From contig NZ_APNM01000003.1 in assembly GCF_040361335.1 (NCBI RefSeq), positions 1-64,000 on the forward strand: DNA of 64,000 nucleotides, written 5' to 3'. Shown here piece by piece: positions 42,171 through 50,597 of the stretch (positions within the stretch are counted from its first letter, which is position 1; every line of letters starts with the position of its first letter). A program made the translations under genes and the position numbers. Under the pieces are notes generated by a model. It was not told the origin of the DNA. It was given only the letters and a program-made list of their open reading frames with translations, and did not search any database. Source of the DNA: APNM01 sp040361335. GTDB lineage: Bacteria; Pseudomonadota; Gammaproteobacteria; Nevskiales; Salinisphaeraceae.

Positions 42171-43328
42171 ATGAGGTATTGCCAGCGCTGCGTCACACCC
42201 GAGAGTCACCCGCGCGTGCGCCTGGACGACAGCGGATTGTGCAGCGCCTGCCGCGCCTGGGACCGGCGGGGGGGGGGGGGGGGGGGGGGGGCCGCCCGCC
42301 GCTTTGCCGAGGTGGCGGATTGGGCCCGTGGCCGGGGCGGCGGCTATGACTGCCTGATCCCGGTCAGCGGCGGCAAGGACAGCTACTGGCAGGTGGTCAC
42401 CTGTCTGGAGCACGGTCTGAACCCGCTTACGGTCACTTGGCGCGATCCGGCCCGGCTCGAGATCGGCCGCGAGAACCTCGAGAATCTGGTCCGCATCGGC
42501 GTCGACCACATCGACCATTGGGTGAACCCGGAAGCCGAGCGGCGCTTCCTGCGGCGCTCGTTCGAGATTTACGGCGTGCCGGGCATCCCCAAGCACATGG
42601 CGCTGTACAACATCCCGCTCAAGTTCGCAGTGAAGTTCCGCATCCCGCTGATCGTGTGGGGCGAGAACGCCGCCATCGAGTACGGCGATATCGATCCCGG
42701 TGCCGGCGAGGGCGTGGATGTCGACTACGACTGGCTGACGCGGCACGGCGTTACCCAGGGCACGACCGCCGAGGACTGGATCGCCGACGACCTGACACGC
42801 AAGCAACTCACGCCGTATTTCCCGCCGGCGCGGGAGGAGTTGGAGGCGAACCCGGTACGGGGCGTCTACCTGGGCTACTACTATCCCTGGGATCCCGTGC
42901 ACACCCACGAGATTGCCCGGCGGCACGGCTTTCGCGCGCCCGAGTCCGGACCGGGCTATTACGCCTTCGACGACGTGGACTCCGGTTTCATCTCCATCCA
43001 CCACTACCTCAAGTGGTACAAGTTCGGCTGCACGCGCCTGTTCGACAACCTGTCCATCGAGATCCGGGCGGGTCGCCTGAGCCGTGACGAGGCGATCGAA
43101 ATCATCCGCGAACGCGGCGCGGAAACGCCCCACGAGGACATCCGTGCCTTCTGCGAGTATCTGGGCATCGGCGAGCGCCGTTTCCACGAGATCGCGGAGC
43201 GCTTCCGCAACCCGGATATCTGGCGCCGGCGCGACGGCCGCTGGGTGATCGACGGCTTCATCGTGCCCGACTGGGACGGCTGGGAGCCGGTGGATCCGGC
43301 CGTCGCCACGGAGGACAGCGGCGCATGA
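42171..43328 (+). CDS. N-acetyl sugar amidotransferase (PseA/WbpG-like) with internal poly-G tract
   Basis: This family uses glutamine- or ammonia-derived nitrogen and ATP to turn an acylamido group on a sugar into an amidine; PseA of Campylobacter does this on pseudaminic acid. The 385-residue product has an N-terminal zinc-ribbon-like part (Cys4, Cys7, Cys24, Cys27 in YCQRC and CSAC). Seven glycines (34-40) encoded by 24 consecutive G follow, then the PP-loop SGGKDS (66-71), IVWGENAAIEYGD and FDDVDSGFISIHHYLKWYKFG. GAGG precedes the ATG. The frame is intact as given. Loss or gain of one G leads to TGA at 42355 or 42347, before the PP-loop. The gene ends in an ATGA overlap with the methyltransferase gene. 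Confidence 0.92.
   Translation: MRYCQRCVTPESHPRVRLDDSGLCSACRAWDRRGGGGGGGAARRFAEVADWARGRGGGYDCLIPVSGGKDSYWQVVTCLEHGLNPLTVTWRDPARLEIGRENLENLVRIGVDHIDHWVNPEAERRFLRRSFEIYGVPGIPKHMALYNIPLKFAVKFRIPLIVWGENAAIEYGDIDPGAGEGVDVDYDWLTRHGVTQGTTAEDWIADDLTRKQLTPYFPPAREELEANPVRGVYLGYYYPWDPVHTHEIARRHGFRAPESGPGYYAFDDVDSGFISIHHYLKWYKFGCTRLFDNLSIEIRAGRLSRDEAIEIIRERGAETPHEDIRAFCEYLGIGERRFHEIAERFRNPDIWRRRDGRWVIDGFIVPDWDGWEPVDPAVATEDSGA
42268..42291 (+). repeat. Homopolymeric G24 tract in coding sequence (putative phase-variation switch)
   Basis: Twenty-four consecutive G lie within codons 33-41 of the N-acetyl sugar amidotransferase. Such runs change length by slipped-strand mispairing. As sequenced the frame is ON; each of the two other frames meets a TGA within about 25 codons. 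I noticed no other mononucleotide run of comparable length in the window. Confidence 0.9.
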
Positions 43329-44074
43329 GCGGCGGCGATCCCTCGATGTACCAGCGTCATCCCGAGCTCAGCCGCTACACGGACGCGGGCCGTTACGAGA
43401 ATCCCAAGGAGGACTTCAAGACCATCGCCGATCGGCTGGCGGACCTGGCCGATCCGGACCGCCGCCATACCGTCGCGGACATCGGCTGCGGCAACGGCGA
43501 GCTGCTGTACCTGCTCAGGCGCCGCTTCCCCGCCTGGCGTCTGACCGGCTTCGACCATACCGCCGAATTCGTCGAGAAGGCACGCGGCTTCCCCGGTCTG
43601 GAGGGCGTCGAATTCCACCGGGCCGACCTGTTCGATATCGAGGGCAGCTACGACATCGTGATCGCCACCTGCTTCCTGTCCCTGTTCCGGGAGATCGAGG
43701 CGCCGCTGGCGAAGCTGATGGCACTCTGCCGTCCGGGCGGGCTGGTGCTGGCGACCGGGTTGTTCAATCCCTTCGATATCGAGGTGCGGGTCGAGTTCTG
43801 CGACAACAGCCGGCCGGAGACGCGCGGCCGGTGGCGCAGCGATTTCAATCGTCACTCGCAGCGCGGCATCCGGGAACGGCTTTCCGCGGAGGCCGACTCG
43901 GTCGCGTTCGAGCCCTGCAGCTACGATATCGATCTGGCGTCCGATCCCGAGCATCCCATCCGTGTCTGGAGCGTGCGCGACGAGGACGGCGGGACCTGGC
44001 TGATGAACGGCGCCTGGCAGATCGCGAACCAGACATTGATGGTCGTGCGCAAGCGGGAGGCCGAGTCATCGTGA
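43325..44074 (+). CDS. Class I SAM-dependent methyltransferase
   Basis: A 249-residue methyltransferase with motif I HTVADIGCGNGELLYLL near residue 50, an acidic residue after the second strand (LTGFDHTAEFVEKA) and the motif IV-like YDIVIATCFLSLF. A post-I loop of PGGLVLATGLFNPFDIEV follows. It overlaps both neighbours by four bases (ATGA, GTGA), so it is part of the nonulosonate operon and may O- or N-methylate the sugar or its acyl/amidino group. The acceptor is unknown. Confidence 0.87.
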   Translation: MSGGDPSMYQRHPELSRYTDAGRYENPKEDFKTIADRLADLADPDRRHTVADIGCGNGELLYLLRRRFPAWRLTGFDHTAEFVEKARGFPGLEGVEFHRADLFDIEGSYDIVIATCFLSLFREIEAPLAKLMALCRPGGLVLATGLFNPFDIEVRVEFCDNSRPETRGRWRSDFNRHSQRGIRERLSAEADSVAFEPCSYDIDLASDPEHPIRVWSVRDEDGGTWLMNGAWQIANQTLMVVRKREAESS

Positions 44075-45429
44075 GAGACAAGCCTGTCGAGAACCTGATC
44101 GTGGGCGCCGGTCTGGTGGGCGCGGTGACGGCCCGCACCCTGGCGCGGCACGGGCAGCGGGGCGTGCTGGTGGAACGCAACGCCGACCCCGGCGGGGTCA
44201 ACGGCAGCTTCGCCGACGACCGGGGCAACTGGTTCGATCACGGACGTCACGTGATCAGCGACGGCCGTTCGGCGTTCACGACCGAGTTCGTGACCGAAGT
44301 GCTACGCGGCCGGGTCCGTCGGTTCGATCTCAAGCGCGGTCTGGTGGTGCGCGGGCACCTGATCCCCTACGCCGCCGAGTTGCCGGATTGGCCCGAGGCG
44401 CTGCGCGAGCGCGTCCGCCTCGATCCCGGGGCGCGGGTCGGCCTGGGGTCGAGCCGCGAGGCGTTCGCGCGGGCCTACGGTCGCTGGTTCGCCGATCTCG
44501 CCTTCGACGAGATGATGGCGGCCTACCCGGTTCTGACCTGGCACCGCGAGCGCGGCGTGCCCGAGGCGCATCTCATGCGCTGGATCTTCCCCTGGTTTTT
44601 CCCGCGCAGCGAGGCGGAGGCGCCGCCGGACGCGGGCGACCGCGCCGGCGTCTACAGCGAGGAAAGCCGGCGCTACCACTACGACTGCCGGCATGCGAAT
44701 CCACCCAGGGAGAGCGTGATGTACCCCGAGGAGGGCGGCTTCGGCCGTCTGGTGGAGGCGATGCTCGAGGACGGCCGCGAGGGTTTCGACCTGCACCTGG
44801 GCGCGGAGGATATCGACATCGATATCGATCCCGAGAGCCTGGCGGTGCGCAGCGTGAGCACCGGCGGTATCCGCTATCGGCCCGGCCGGGTGTTCTGGTG
44901 CGCGCCGCTGCCCGTGCTCTGTCGTTACCTGGGCTGGACGCTGCCGGCGGGCGAGCCGCAGTGGGAACTGCTGGGCAGCTTCACGTTCGAACGGCCGGTG
45001 GACAGGGGGCTCCACGAAGTCCTGTTCGCCGACCCGGATCATCCGGTCCGGCGCATCAACTTCCCGGGCCTGATCGCCGGCGGGAGCGATTCCCATACCC
45101 TGCAGGTCGAGTACACCACCGTGGGTGACGAGGCCCGTCTGGGTGCCGACGAGTGGCGGTCGCGCTGGTTGACCTCCCTGCGCAAGCTGGGTTTCGTGGA
45201 CGCCGGTGCCGAACCCGTGTTCTTCGATTTCAAGCGGGTCTCGCGCGGTGTCGTCAGCACCGAGGACCTGGGCGCCTTCCTGGCGGGCTGCGAGGAGCGC
45301 ATACACGGTGCCTCCGGCAACCTGGTCGCGCCCCACCTGGCGGTAGCCTCCGACAACAACGCACGCCTGATTCCCAAGGTCCACGGGCGCGTCGAACGCG
45401 CCCTGGGCACGCGGCCGTCGGCATCGTGA
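44071..45429 (+). CDS. FAD/NAD-binding oxidoreductase (protoporphyrinogen-oxidase or UDP-galactopyranose-mutase-like fold)
   Basis: A 452-residue flavoprotein. The GTG start overlaps the previous stop, and the N-terminus NLIVGAGLVGAVTARTLARHGQRGVLVERNADPGG is a GxGxxG dinucleotide-binding fold. YPEEGGFGRLVEAMLEDG and the C-terminal ASDNNARLIPKVHGRVE resemble related amine-oxidase-type proteins in surface-glycan clusters. I do not recognise a specific enzyme. Position inside the operon points to an unusual sugar oxidation, reduction or ring contraction. Confidence 0.78.
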   Translation: MRDKPVENLIVGAGLVGAVTARTLARHGQRGVLVERNADPGGVNGSFADDRGNWFDHGRHVISDGRSAFTTEFVTEVLRGRVRRFDLKRGLVVRGHLIPYAAELPDWPEALRERVRLDPGARVGLGSSREAFARAYGRWFADLAFDEMMAAYPVLTWHRERGVPEAHLMRWIFPWFFPRSEAEAPPDAGDRAGVYSEESRRYHYDCRHANPPRESVMYPEEGGFGRLVEAMLEDGREGFDLHLGAEDIDIDIDPESLAVRSVSTGGIRYRPGRVFWCAPLPVLCRYLGWTLPAGEPQWELLGSFTFERPVDRGLHEVLFADPDHPVRRINFPGLIAGGSDSHTLQVEYTTVGDEARLGADEWRSRWLTSLRKLGFVDAGAEPVFFDFKRVSRGVVSTEDLGAFLAGCEERIHGASGNLVAPHLAVASDNNARLIPKVHGRVERALGTRPSAS

Positions 45430-46838
45430 CCGTCATGCGCCGTCACGGACCGCTTCGCTGGCTGCTGCTGCCGGTGGAGACCAAGCACCGGGAACTCGAC
45501 GCCAAGCTGTGGCTCGGTTGCTGTGCCGTGGAGCGCGGCTATGGCGTGATTCTCGGGGAAATGGATGAGCTTCACGAGAAATACCTGGCATTGCCGCGGG
45601 GCATTTGCCTGGATAAATCGATCGCGTCCGGCAAGCTGAAGGCGCTGCGGCGCATGCACCGGGCCGGCTATCGGCTGTGCGTGAACGACGAGGAGGCGTT
45701 GATGGCGTACAACTACCCGCAGCGCTTCCTGGACAGCCGTCTCAGTTCGGAATCGTTGTCGATGACGGCGTTCTTTTTCGCCTGGGGAGAGCGGCAGGCC
45801 GAGCTCGTTCGTGGCGCATACCCCGAGTACGCGGATCGGGTGCATACGGTGGGTAATCCCCGGGTGGATTTGCTGGCCACGCAACTGCGGGAATTGTATG
45901 CCGGGGAGGCCAACGGCATCCGTGAACGGATCGGCCGTTACATCCTGCTGCCCTCGAATTTCTGCGATCTGCTGCACGTCAACGGTCCCGACTTTCGCTT
46001 GAAACAGGCCCGCGCCGCCGGACTGGTGCGCAATGAAGACGATGTCCGTATGCACGCCGAACGGCGGGTGCATCGACAGCGGGTATTGGACGCCTTCGTG
46101 GAGGCGCTGCATTCAATCCGGCATAGGTTTCCGGATCATGCGTTGGTGGTGCGTCCGCATCCGGCCGACGATCCCGATCAATGGCGACATCTCGTGGCAG
46201 GTATCGACCGTTGCCAAGTGCTGTACGAAGGCGCCGCGATCCCCTGGCTGTTGGGTGCGGACGCTATCTTTCATAACGGTTGTACGACTGCGGTAGAAGC
46301 GGTTCTCCTGGGTAAGCGACCCATCTCCTATCATCCCTTCTGGGATGATCGCTTCGAGTACCACTTTCAGGCGAGGGTGGGATCCAGCGTCGATAAGATC
46401 GAATCCCTGCTGGATATATTGCGGACCGTGATCGAGGCCGAGCCGGAGGAACGGCAGGCCGATGATCGCGGTCTCGGTCGCTACATACGCGTTACCCCGG
46501 ATCGGACGGCCGCGGAAGCCACGCTCGACCTGCTCGCCCGACTGGAAAGCAAGCCGAGGAGACTCGAATACACTTGGCTCAACCCGAACTATGCCCGGTC
46601 TCGGATATTGGCCGCCGGCAAGCGGCTGGAACGGCGACTGCGGCGACGGCTTCGCAGACAACCGATCGCGGAGCGCAAGCCCGAGCCGCTGAAGCTGCAG
46701 AAATGGCCCAGCACGGCGCTGGGTGAAATGGAGGAGAGACTGCAGCGACTCAGGGATGTCAGCGGGCGTTTCTCCGATGTCAGGGTGACTCACCTTGAAG
46801 GTCGTTTGTTCATTCTGACAAGCGACACGCAGTCATGA
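45426..46838 (+). CDS. Surface carbohydrate biosynthesis protein (TIGR04396-like)
   Basis: A 470-residue cytoplasmic protein of a family found in polysaccharide clusters. The start WLLLPVETKHRELDAKLWLGCCAVERGYGVILGEMDELHEKYLALPRGICLDKSI is characteristic, and the C-terminal half has a GT-B/CDP-glycerol-transferase-like region (VVRPHPADD, IFHNGCTTAVEAVLLGKRPISY). A nonulosonate-transfer role is possible but unproven. The GTG at 45426 overlaps the preceding stop; an ATG at 45435 is an alternative. It is the last gene of the plus-strand operon. GC content appears to begin falling here. Confidence 0.82.
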   Translation: MTVMRRHGPLRWLLLPVETKHRELDAKLWLGCCAVERGYGVILGEMDELHEKYLALPRGICLDKSIASGKLKALRRMHRAGYRLCVNDEEALMAYNYPQRFLDSRLSSESLSMTAFFFAWGERQAELVRGAYPEYADRVHTVGNPRVDLLATQLRELYAGEANGIRERIGRYILLPSNFCDLLHVNGPDFRLKQARAAGLVRNEDDVRMHAERRVHRQRVLDAFVEALHSIRHRFPDHALVVRPHPADDPDQWRHLVAGIDRCQVLYEGAAIPWLLGADAIFHNGCTTAVEAVLLGKRPISYHPFWDDRFEYHFQARVGSSVDKIESLLDILRTVIEAEPEERQADDRGLGRYIRVTPDRTAAEATLDLLARLESKPRRLEYTWLNPNYARSRILAAGKRLERRLRRRLRRQPIAERKPEPLKLQKWPSTALGEMEERLQRLRDVSGRFSDVRVTHLEGRLFILTSDTQS

Positions 46839-47233
46839 TGCGCGGTCGGACTGCGCAGAATCGCTTCAGCCTGTGCTTGCTCCGAGCGGCGCCACTTTGA
46901 TCCATGCCCCGGGCCGGGCTCAGGCGGGAGGTTGGAATGCAAGACAGGGCCGCTGACCGTCGCCTAACAAAAGCGCCGATTCGATAATCATACCCGCGGC
47001 TATCCCTGTCACTTCGGCGCCCCAAGCTGGACGAGTTGGAACCGGATGCGCCCGGGGCTAAAATCAAAGTTTGGTTGCTCCGGAAACTTCGCGAGATGCA
47101 GTCGTCGCTATGTATGGCAGTGCTGCGAGTCCGGGGATGGTTCCGGAATCCGGCGGGGCGGAACGCCAGTTATGTGATCCGCATCGCCCGTCGGGAGGCG
47201 TGATAACAAGATAGATCGATTGTTTTTGGGCTG
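46839..47233. other. 395-bp gene-free stretch
   Basis: No convincing coding region, RNA gene or repeat was found. The right end (about 47200-47260) is AT-rich relative to the surroundings and probably holds the promoter of the following glycosyltransferase gene. It may be an old recombination junction between the nonulosonate operon and the GT4-asnB block. Confidence 0.5.
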
Positions 47234-48499
47234 GTGACACAAGTCTTGTACAACAATCAAGATGAATTTCATGAGGCTCGGCGACCGCTCCGAGTGCTGC
47301 ACTTTGCCAATCTGGCCAGTGTAGGCGGCGCAGAGCGGTATTTCATGGGCTATATCCAAGGAGGGGCAAGCCAGGTTGCCGGAGGCCAGGGGCTATTCCT
47401 GACGGGGGGCGGCATTCATCCTTTTTTTCGTGAAACCCTGGATTGCGCGGGCATTCCGGTTTTCAACAAGAAATATCGCAGGGGAATAAAACTTCCCCGA
47501 TACCCGAGTATTATACGGCGAGCCCACTGGCAGTCGGTTTTTCGTAACTACTCGCCAGGGATCGCGCTTTTCTGGAATCAGATCAGGGAAGGGCAAATGG
47601 CCGCGCTGACACGGGATGCGCGATTGAGGCCGGTTTACTGGGAGCGCGGCAGCGGTTGGCACGCGGATCATCATGATCCGCGGACGGTTCTGATGCTTGA
47701 TTCCATCGACCACGCATTGGCCAACTCCGACGCAGGCGCGAGGATGCTTCGCTACCACGGATTCCGCGGCCATGTCGGGATCTGCCGCAATGGTCTGCAC
47801 CCCGAGATGTTCCAGCATGAAGTCGCCCCCAAGCACCTGCCCAGGGATCGGCCCCTGACCTTGGCGGTCGTTGCGCGACTGGTTCCCTACAAGGGCGTTG
47901 CCCTCGCCCTGCACACGCTACGCATGCTGGTCCGGCAGGGCCTTGAGGTGCGGCTGAGGATTGCCGGCACCGGTCCGGACAGGCCGATGTTGGCGGCGTT
48001 GTCGCGAAAACTGGAGATCGAGGAGCGGGTTGAGTTCTACGGCGTCGTCAACGACATGCCCCGTTTCTATGCCGAGGTGGATTGCCTGCTGCACCCGGCG
48101 CTATGTGAACCGTCCTCGAACGCGGTTGCCGAGGCGATCCACTTCGGGTGCCCAGTGCTGGCGGCGAATGTCGACGGCATACCCGAAGTCATGCATCCCG
48201 ATTGCGGCGCCGTCATGGAGCCGACCCTGTCCGAGCGCGATTATGCCGAACTGGGCGTGGCCGCCACGGGTCAGCCCAAAGCGGTTTATTTCCCAGGCAG
48301 GGATGAGATAGCAAGGCCACGGGCCCTCGACCCCACGAGTCTGACGTCCGCGGTGGAGTCACTGGTGGCGGAGGATAAACGCTATGAAAGGGTCAGTGAG
48401 CAATGCCTGGACTGGTCTCGGCGGCATTACGATCCGGTTGCGCGTTATCGGGACTTATTTGGACATTTGCTGCAGATGAGTGCCGGCGACGCTTCTTGA
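47234..48499 (+). CDS. Glycosyltransferase family 4
   Basis: A 421-residue GT-B glycosyltransferase. The acceptor domain opens with LRVLHFANLASVGGAERYFMGYIQ. The donor domain shows LAVVARLVPYKGVALALHTLRMLVRQG, LRIAGTGPDRPMLAALSRKL, VEFYGVVNDMPRFYAEVDCLLHPALCEPSSNAVAEAIHFGCPVLAANVDGIPEVM with the EX7E-type glutamates. The start is uncertain: GTG at 47234 is taken, but the first 18 residues are not conserved-looking. Codon use is less GC-rich than in flanking housekeeping genes. It is convergent with asnB. Confidence 0.88.
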   Translation: MTQVLYNNQDEFHEARRPLRVLHFANLASVGGAERYFMGYIQGGASQVAGGQGLFLTGGGIHPFFRETLDCAGIPVFNKKYRRGIKLPRYPSIIRRAHWQSVFRNYSPGIALFWNQIREGQMAALTRDARLRPVYWERGSGWHADHHDPRTVLMLDSIDHALANSDAGARMLRYHGFRGHVGICRNGLHPEMFQHEVAPKHLPRDRPLTLAVVARLVPYKGVALALHTLRMLVRQGLEVRLRIAGTGPDRPMLAALSRKLEIEERVEFYGVVNDMPRFYAEVDCLLHPALCEPSSNAVAEAIHFGCPVLAANVDGIPEVMHPDCGAVMEPTLSERDYAELGVAATGQPKAVYFPGRDEIARPRALDPTSLTSAVESLVAEDKRYERVSEQCLDWSRRHYDPVARYRDLFGHLLQMSAGDAS

Positions 48500-48541
48500 T
48501 CCGACTGCGGGCGCGTGAGCCGGATGACCTGCCTCGTGACG

Positions 48542-50428
48542 TTATGCAAAGAAGTCATCCAGCCACGCCTGAAACATCAAGACACACCAGAGGGGCCACA
48601 TCGAATTGGTGTTCCCCCGTACATGGTCGTTCCAAGTCTGTCTGATCGAGCCGGGACTGAAGAATTGTTGGTTCTCTAGACGATCGACGTCCAGCAATTC
48701 TTCTCCCCATTCGCGCAGGGGGCCCCGAAGCCATTCATCCAACGGTACGCCAAAGCCCCGTTTGGGGCGCTCCACGACATCCGCGGGCACGTATCTGTAT
48801 AGAAGCTGGCGCAGCAGCCACTTGGGTGTGCCGTCCCGGAACTTGTAGTGTGGCGGCAGTGTGAAGGCATACGCGGCAATCCGCGAATCCAGGAAGGGAG
48901 CCCGGGTCTCCAGGCTTGTCGACATGGCTGCCCGGTCGACCTTCGTCATGATGTCGTCCGGCAAATAGCAGAGTGCGTCGGTTGCCGGCAGCCAGCGCCA
49001 TGGGTCGGCGGCAGCATCCTCGGGCGTGTCACGCAGAAACGGCGTCGCGGGTTCCTTGCCATTGAGCACGATCGCCTCCGGGTCCCCCCAGTAACTCATC
49101 ATGTTGCGGTAATAGAGCCTCAGGTCGTCCGCCGACCGCTTCATCAGACTTTGCTGCAGATATTTGGTCCGCTTGCGTCGACGCACCTTCGCCTTGAGTT
49201 GCAGATAACCGGCTTGCAGCCCTCGGATGCCGCGCGGCGTGTAACGTGCCCGCTTCCAGCGCCGGAGTATGTCGCCGTAGCGGTTGTATCCCGCAAATAA
49301 CTCGTCTCCGCCGTCACCGGAGAGTGCGACGGTGACCTGTTGCCGGGCGAGCTGGGATACCAGGGTCGTTGGAATTTGCGACGGATCGGCGAAAGGCTCG
49401 TCGTATATGCGGGGAATCCTCGGCACGATATCCAGCAACTCCCGGTCGCTTACGTAAAGCTGCTGATGGTCGGTACCCAGGAACTTGGCCGTGAAGCCTG
49501 CCTCTTGGGCCTCGTTCAGCTTGGTGTTATGGAAACCGATCGTGAAGGTTCGGATGGGTTGTTCCGAGTACTGGCGCATCAGGGAAACCACCAGCGTGGA
49601 ATCGACGCCACCCGAGAGAAATGCGCCGACGGGCACGTCCGCGACCATCTTGTCGCGGATGGAATCGGACAGGAGCCGCTCCAGTTCGTCGACAGCCTCT
49701 TTCTCGGGCAGGTCGGTATAAGGCGCGGTGGACAGGCTTTCCAGGCTCCAGTAGCTGGTCGGGCCATGCGATCGCAAGTCGCAAGTCACGCACAGGTATG
49801 ATCCCGGCGGGAGCTTGTGGTAGTGGGCGAAGATGCAATGTGGCGCCGGAATATAGGAATGGCGCAGCAGGATGGTCAGCGCGTCACGATCTATTTCGGG
49901 GTTGAAGTCGGGGTGCGGCCTCAGGGATTTGAGTTCCGAACCGAACAGGAATGTGCCCCGGTCCATGCCGTAGTAAAGCGGCTTTTCTCCGAAACGGTCG
50001 CGTGCCAGGTACAGGCACTGGTCGCGCTTGTCCCAGAGTGCGATCGCGAACATGCCTTCGAAGCGTCGCAGCGACTCCTCGATACCCCACTCCAGAAACG
50101 CTGCCAATGCGACTTCGGTGTCAGAGGTGCCACGGAAGGTGTGACCATGCCCGTGAAGCGTTTCGCGCAGGGTCCGGAAATTGTAGATTTCGCCGTTGAA
50201 GGCCAGGACGTATCGGCCATCCTCGGAGACCATCGGTTGAGCCCCGGCCGGCGAGAGATCGACGACGGACAAGCGTCGATGACCAAGCGCGACGCGGCCG
50301 CCATCGGTATCGATCCAGGTGCCCTTGTCGTCCGGCCCGCGATGGGTCAGGGCGTCACGCATCGCATCGATGGGAGCAAGGCCGCGCGCGTCGGCGCCAG
50401 CCTGCAGGATACCGGTTATGCCGCACAT
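48542..50428 (-). CDS. asnB: Asparagine synthase (glutamine-hydrolysing)
   Basis: A 628-residue AsnB-type enzyme. The N-terminal Ntn glutaminase begins MCGITGILQAG with catalytic Cys2, and has HRRLSVVDLSPAGAQPM and FNGEIYNFRTLR. The synthetase domain has the PP-loop SGGVDST (272-278) and SGDGGDELFAGYNRY. In glycan clusters, AsnB-like proteins often amidate sugar carboxyls rather than make free asparagine, so the biological substrate is open. It stands alone on the minus strand between plus-strand GT4 genes. Confidence 0.92.
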   Translation of the reverse strand: MCGITGILQAGADARGLAPIDAMRDALTHRGPDDKGTWIDTDGGRVALGHRRLSVVDLSPAGAQPMVSEDGRYVLAFNGEIYNFRTLRETLHGHGHTFRGTSDTEVALAAFLEWGIEESLRRFEGMFAIALWDKRDQCLYLARDRFGEKPLYYGMDRGTFLFGSELKSLRPHPDFNPEIDRDALTILLRHSYIPAPHCIFAHYHKLPPGSYLCVTCDLRSHGPTSYWSLESLSTAPYTDLPEKEAVDELERLLSDSIRDKMVADVPVGAFLSGGVDSTLVVSLMRQYSEQPIRTFTIGFHNTKLNEAQEAGFTAKFLGTDHQQLYVSDRELLDIVPRIPRIYDEPFADPSQIPTTLVSQLARQQVTVALSGDGGDELFAGYNRYGDILRRWKRARYTPRGIRGLQAGYLQLKAKVRRRKRTKYLQQSLMKRSADDLRLYYRNMMSYWGDPEAIVLNGKEPATPFLRDTPEDAAADPWRWLPATDALCYLPDDIMTKVDRAAMSTSLETRAPFLDSRIAAYAFTLPPHYKFRDGTPKWLLRQLLYRYVPADVVERPKRGFGVPLDEWLRGPLREWGEELLDVDRLENQQFFSPGSIRQTWNDHVRGNTNSMWPLWCVLMFQAWLDDFFA

Positions 50429-50597
50429 GAGTAGGGTAGTGTTGGGTCTTTGGCAGTCGGGACCGGGTGGCAGGGGCAGGCCCGCCGGGCGTCCGGACGT
50501 ACGGATTACGTCAAGCGAATAAAGGATCGGATATCATGATACACCCTTGGCCGGTGCCGGATCGGCATCGACATGCTGCCCACACCCGTCCGATTCC

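Noticed and set aside
42261..42300. Possibility that the poly-G run is a sequencing or assembly artefact
   Set aside because: Not fully excluded, but the run keeps the reading frame at exactly 24 bases and lies at the domain boundary, so I kept it as a finding and listed the check.
46810..47067. Minus-strand open frame of 85 codons in the gene-free stretch
   Set aside because: No ribosome site or recognisable motif; basic low-information translation; partly antisense to the end of the surface-carbohydrate gene.
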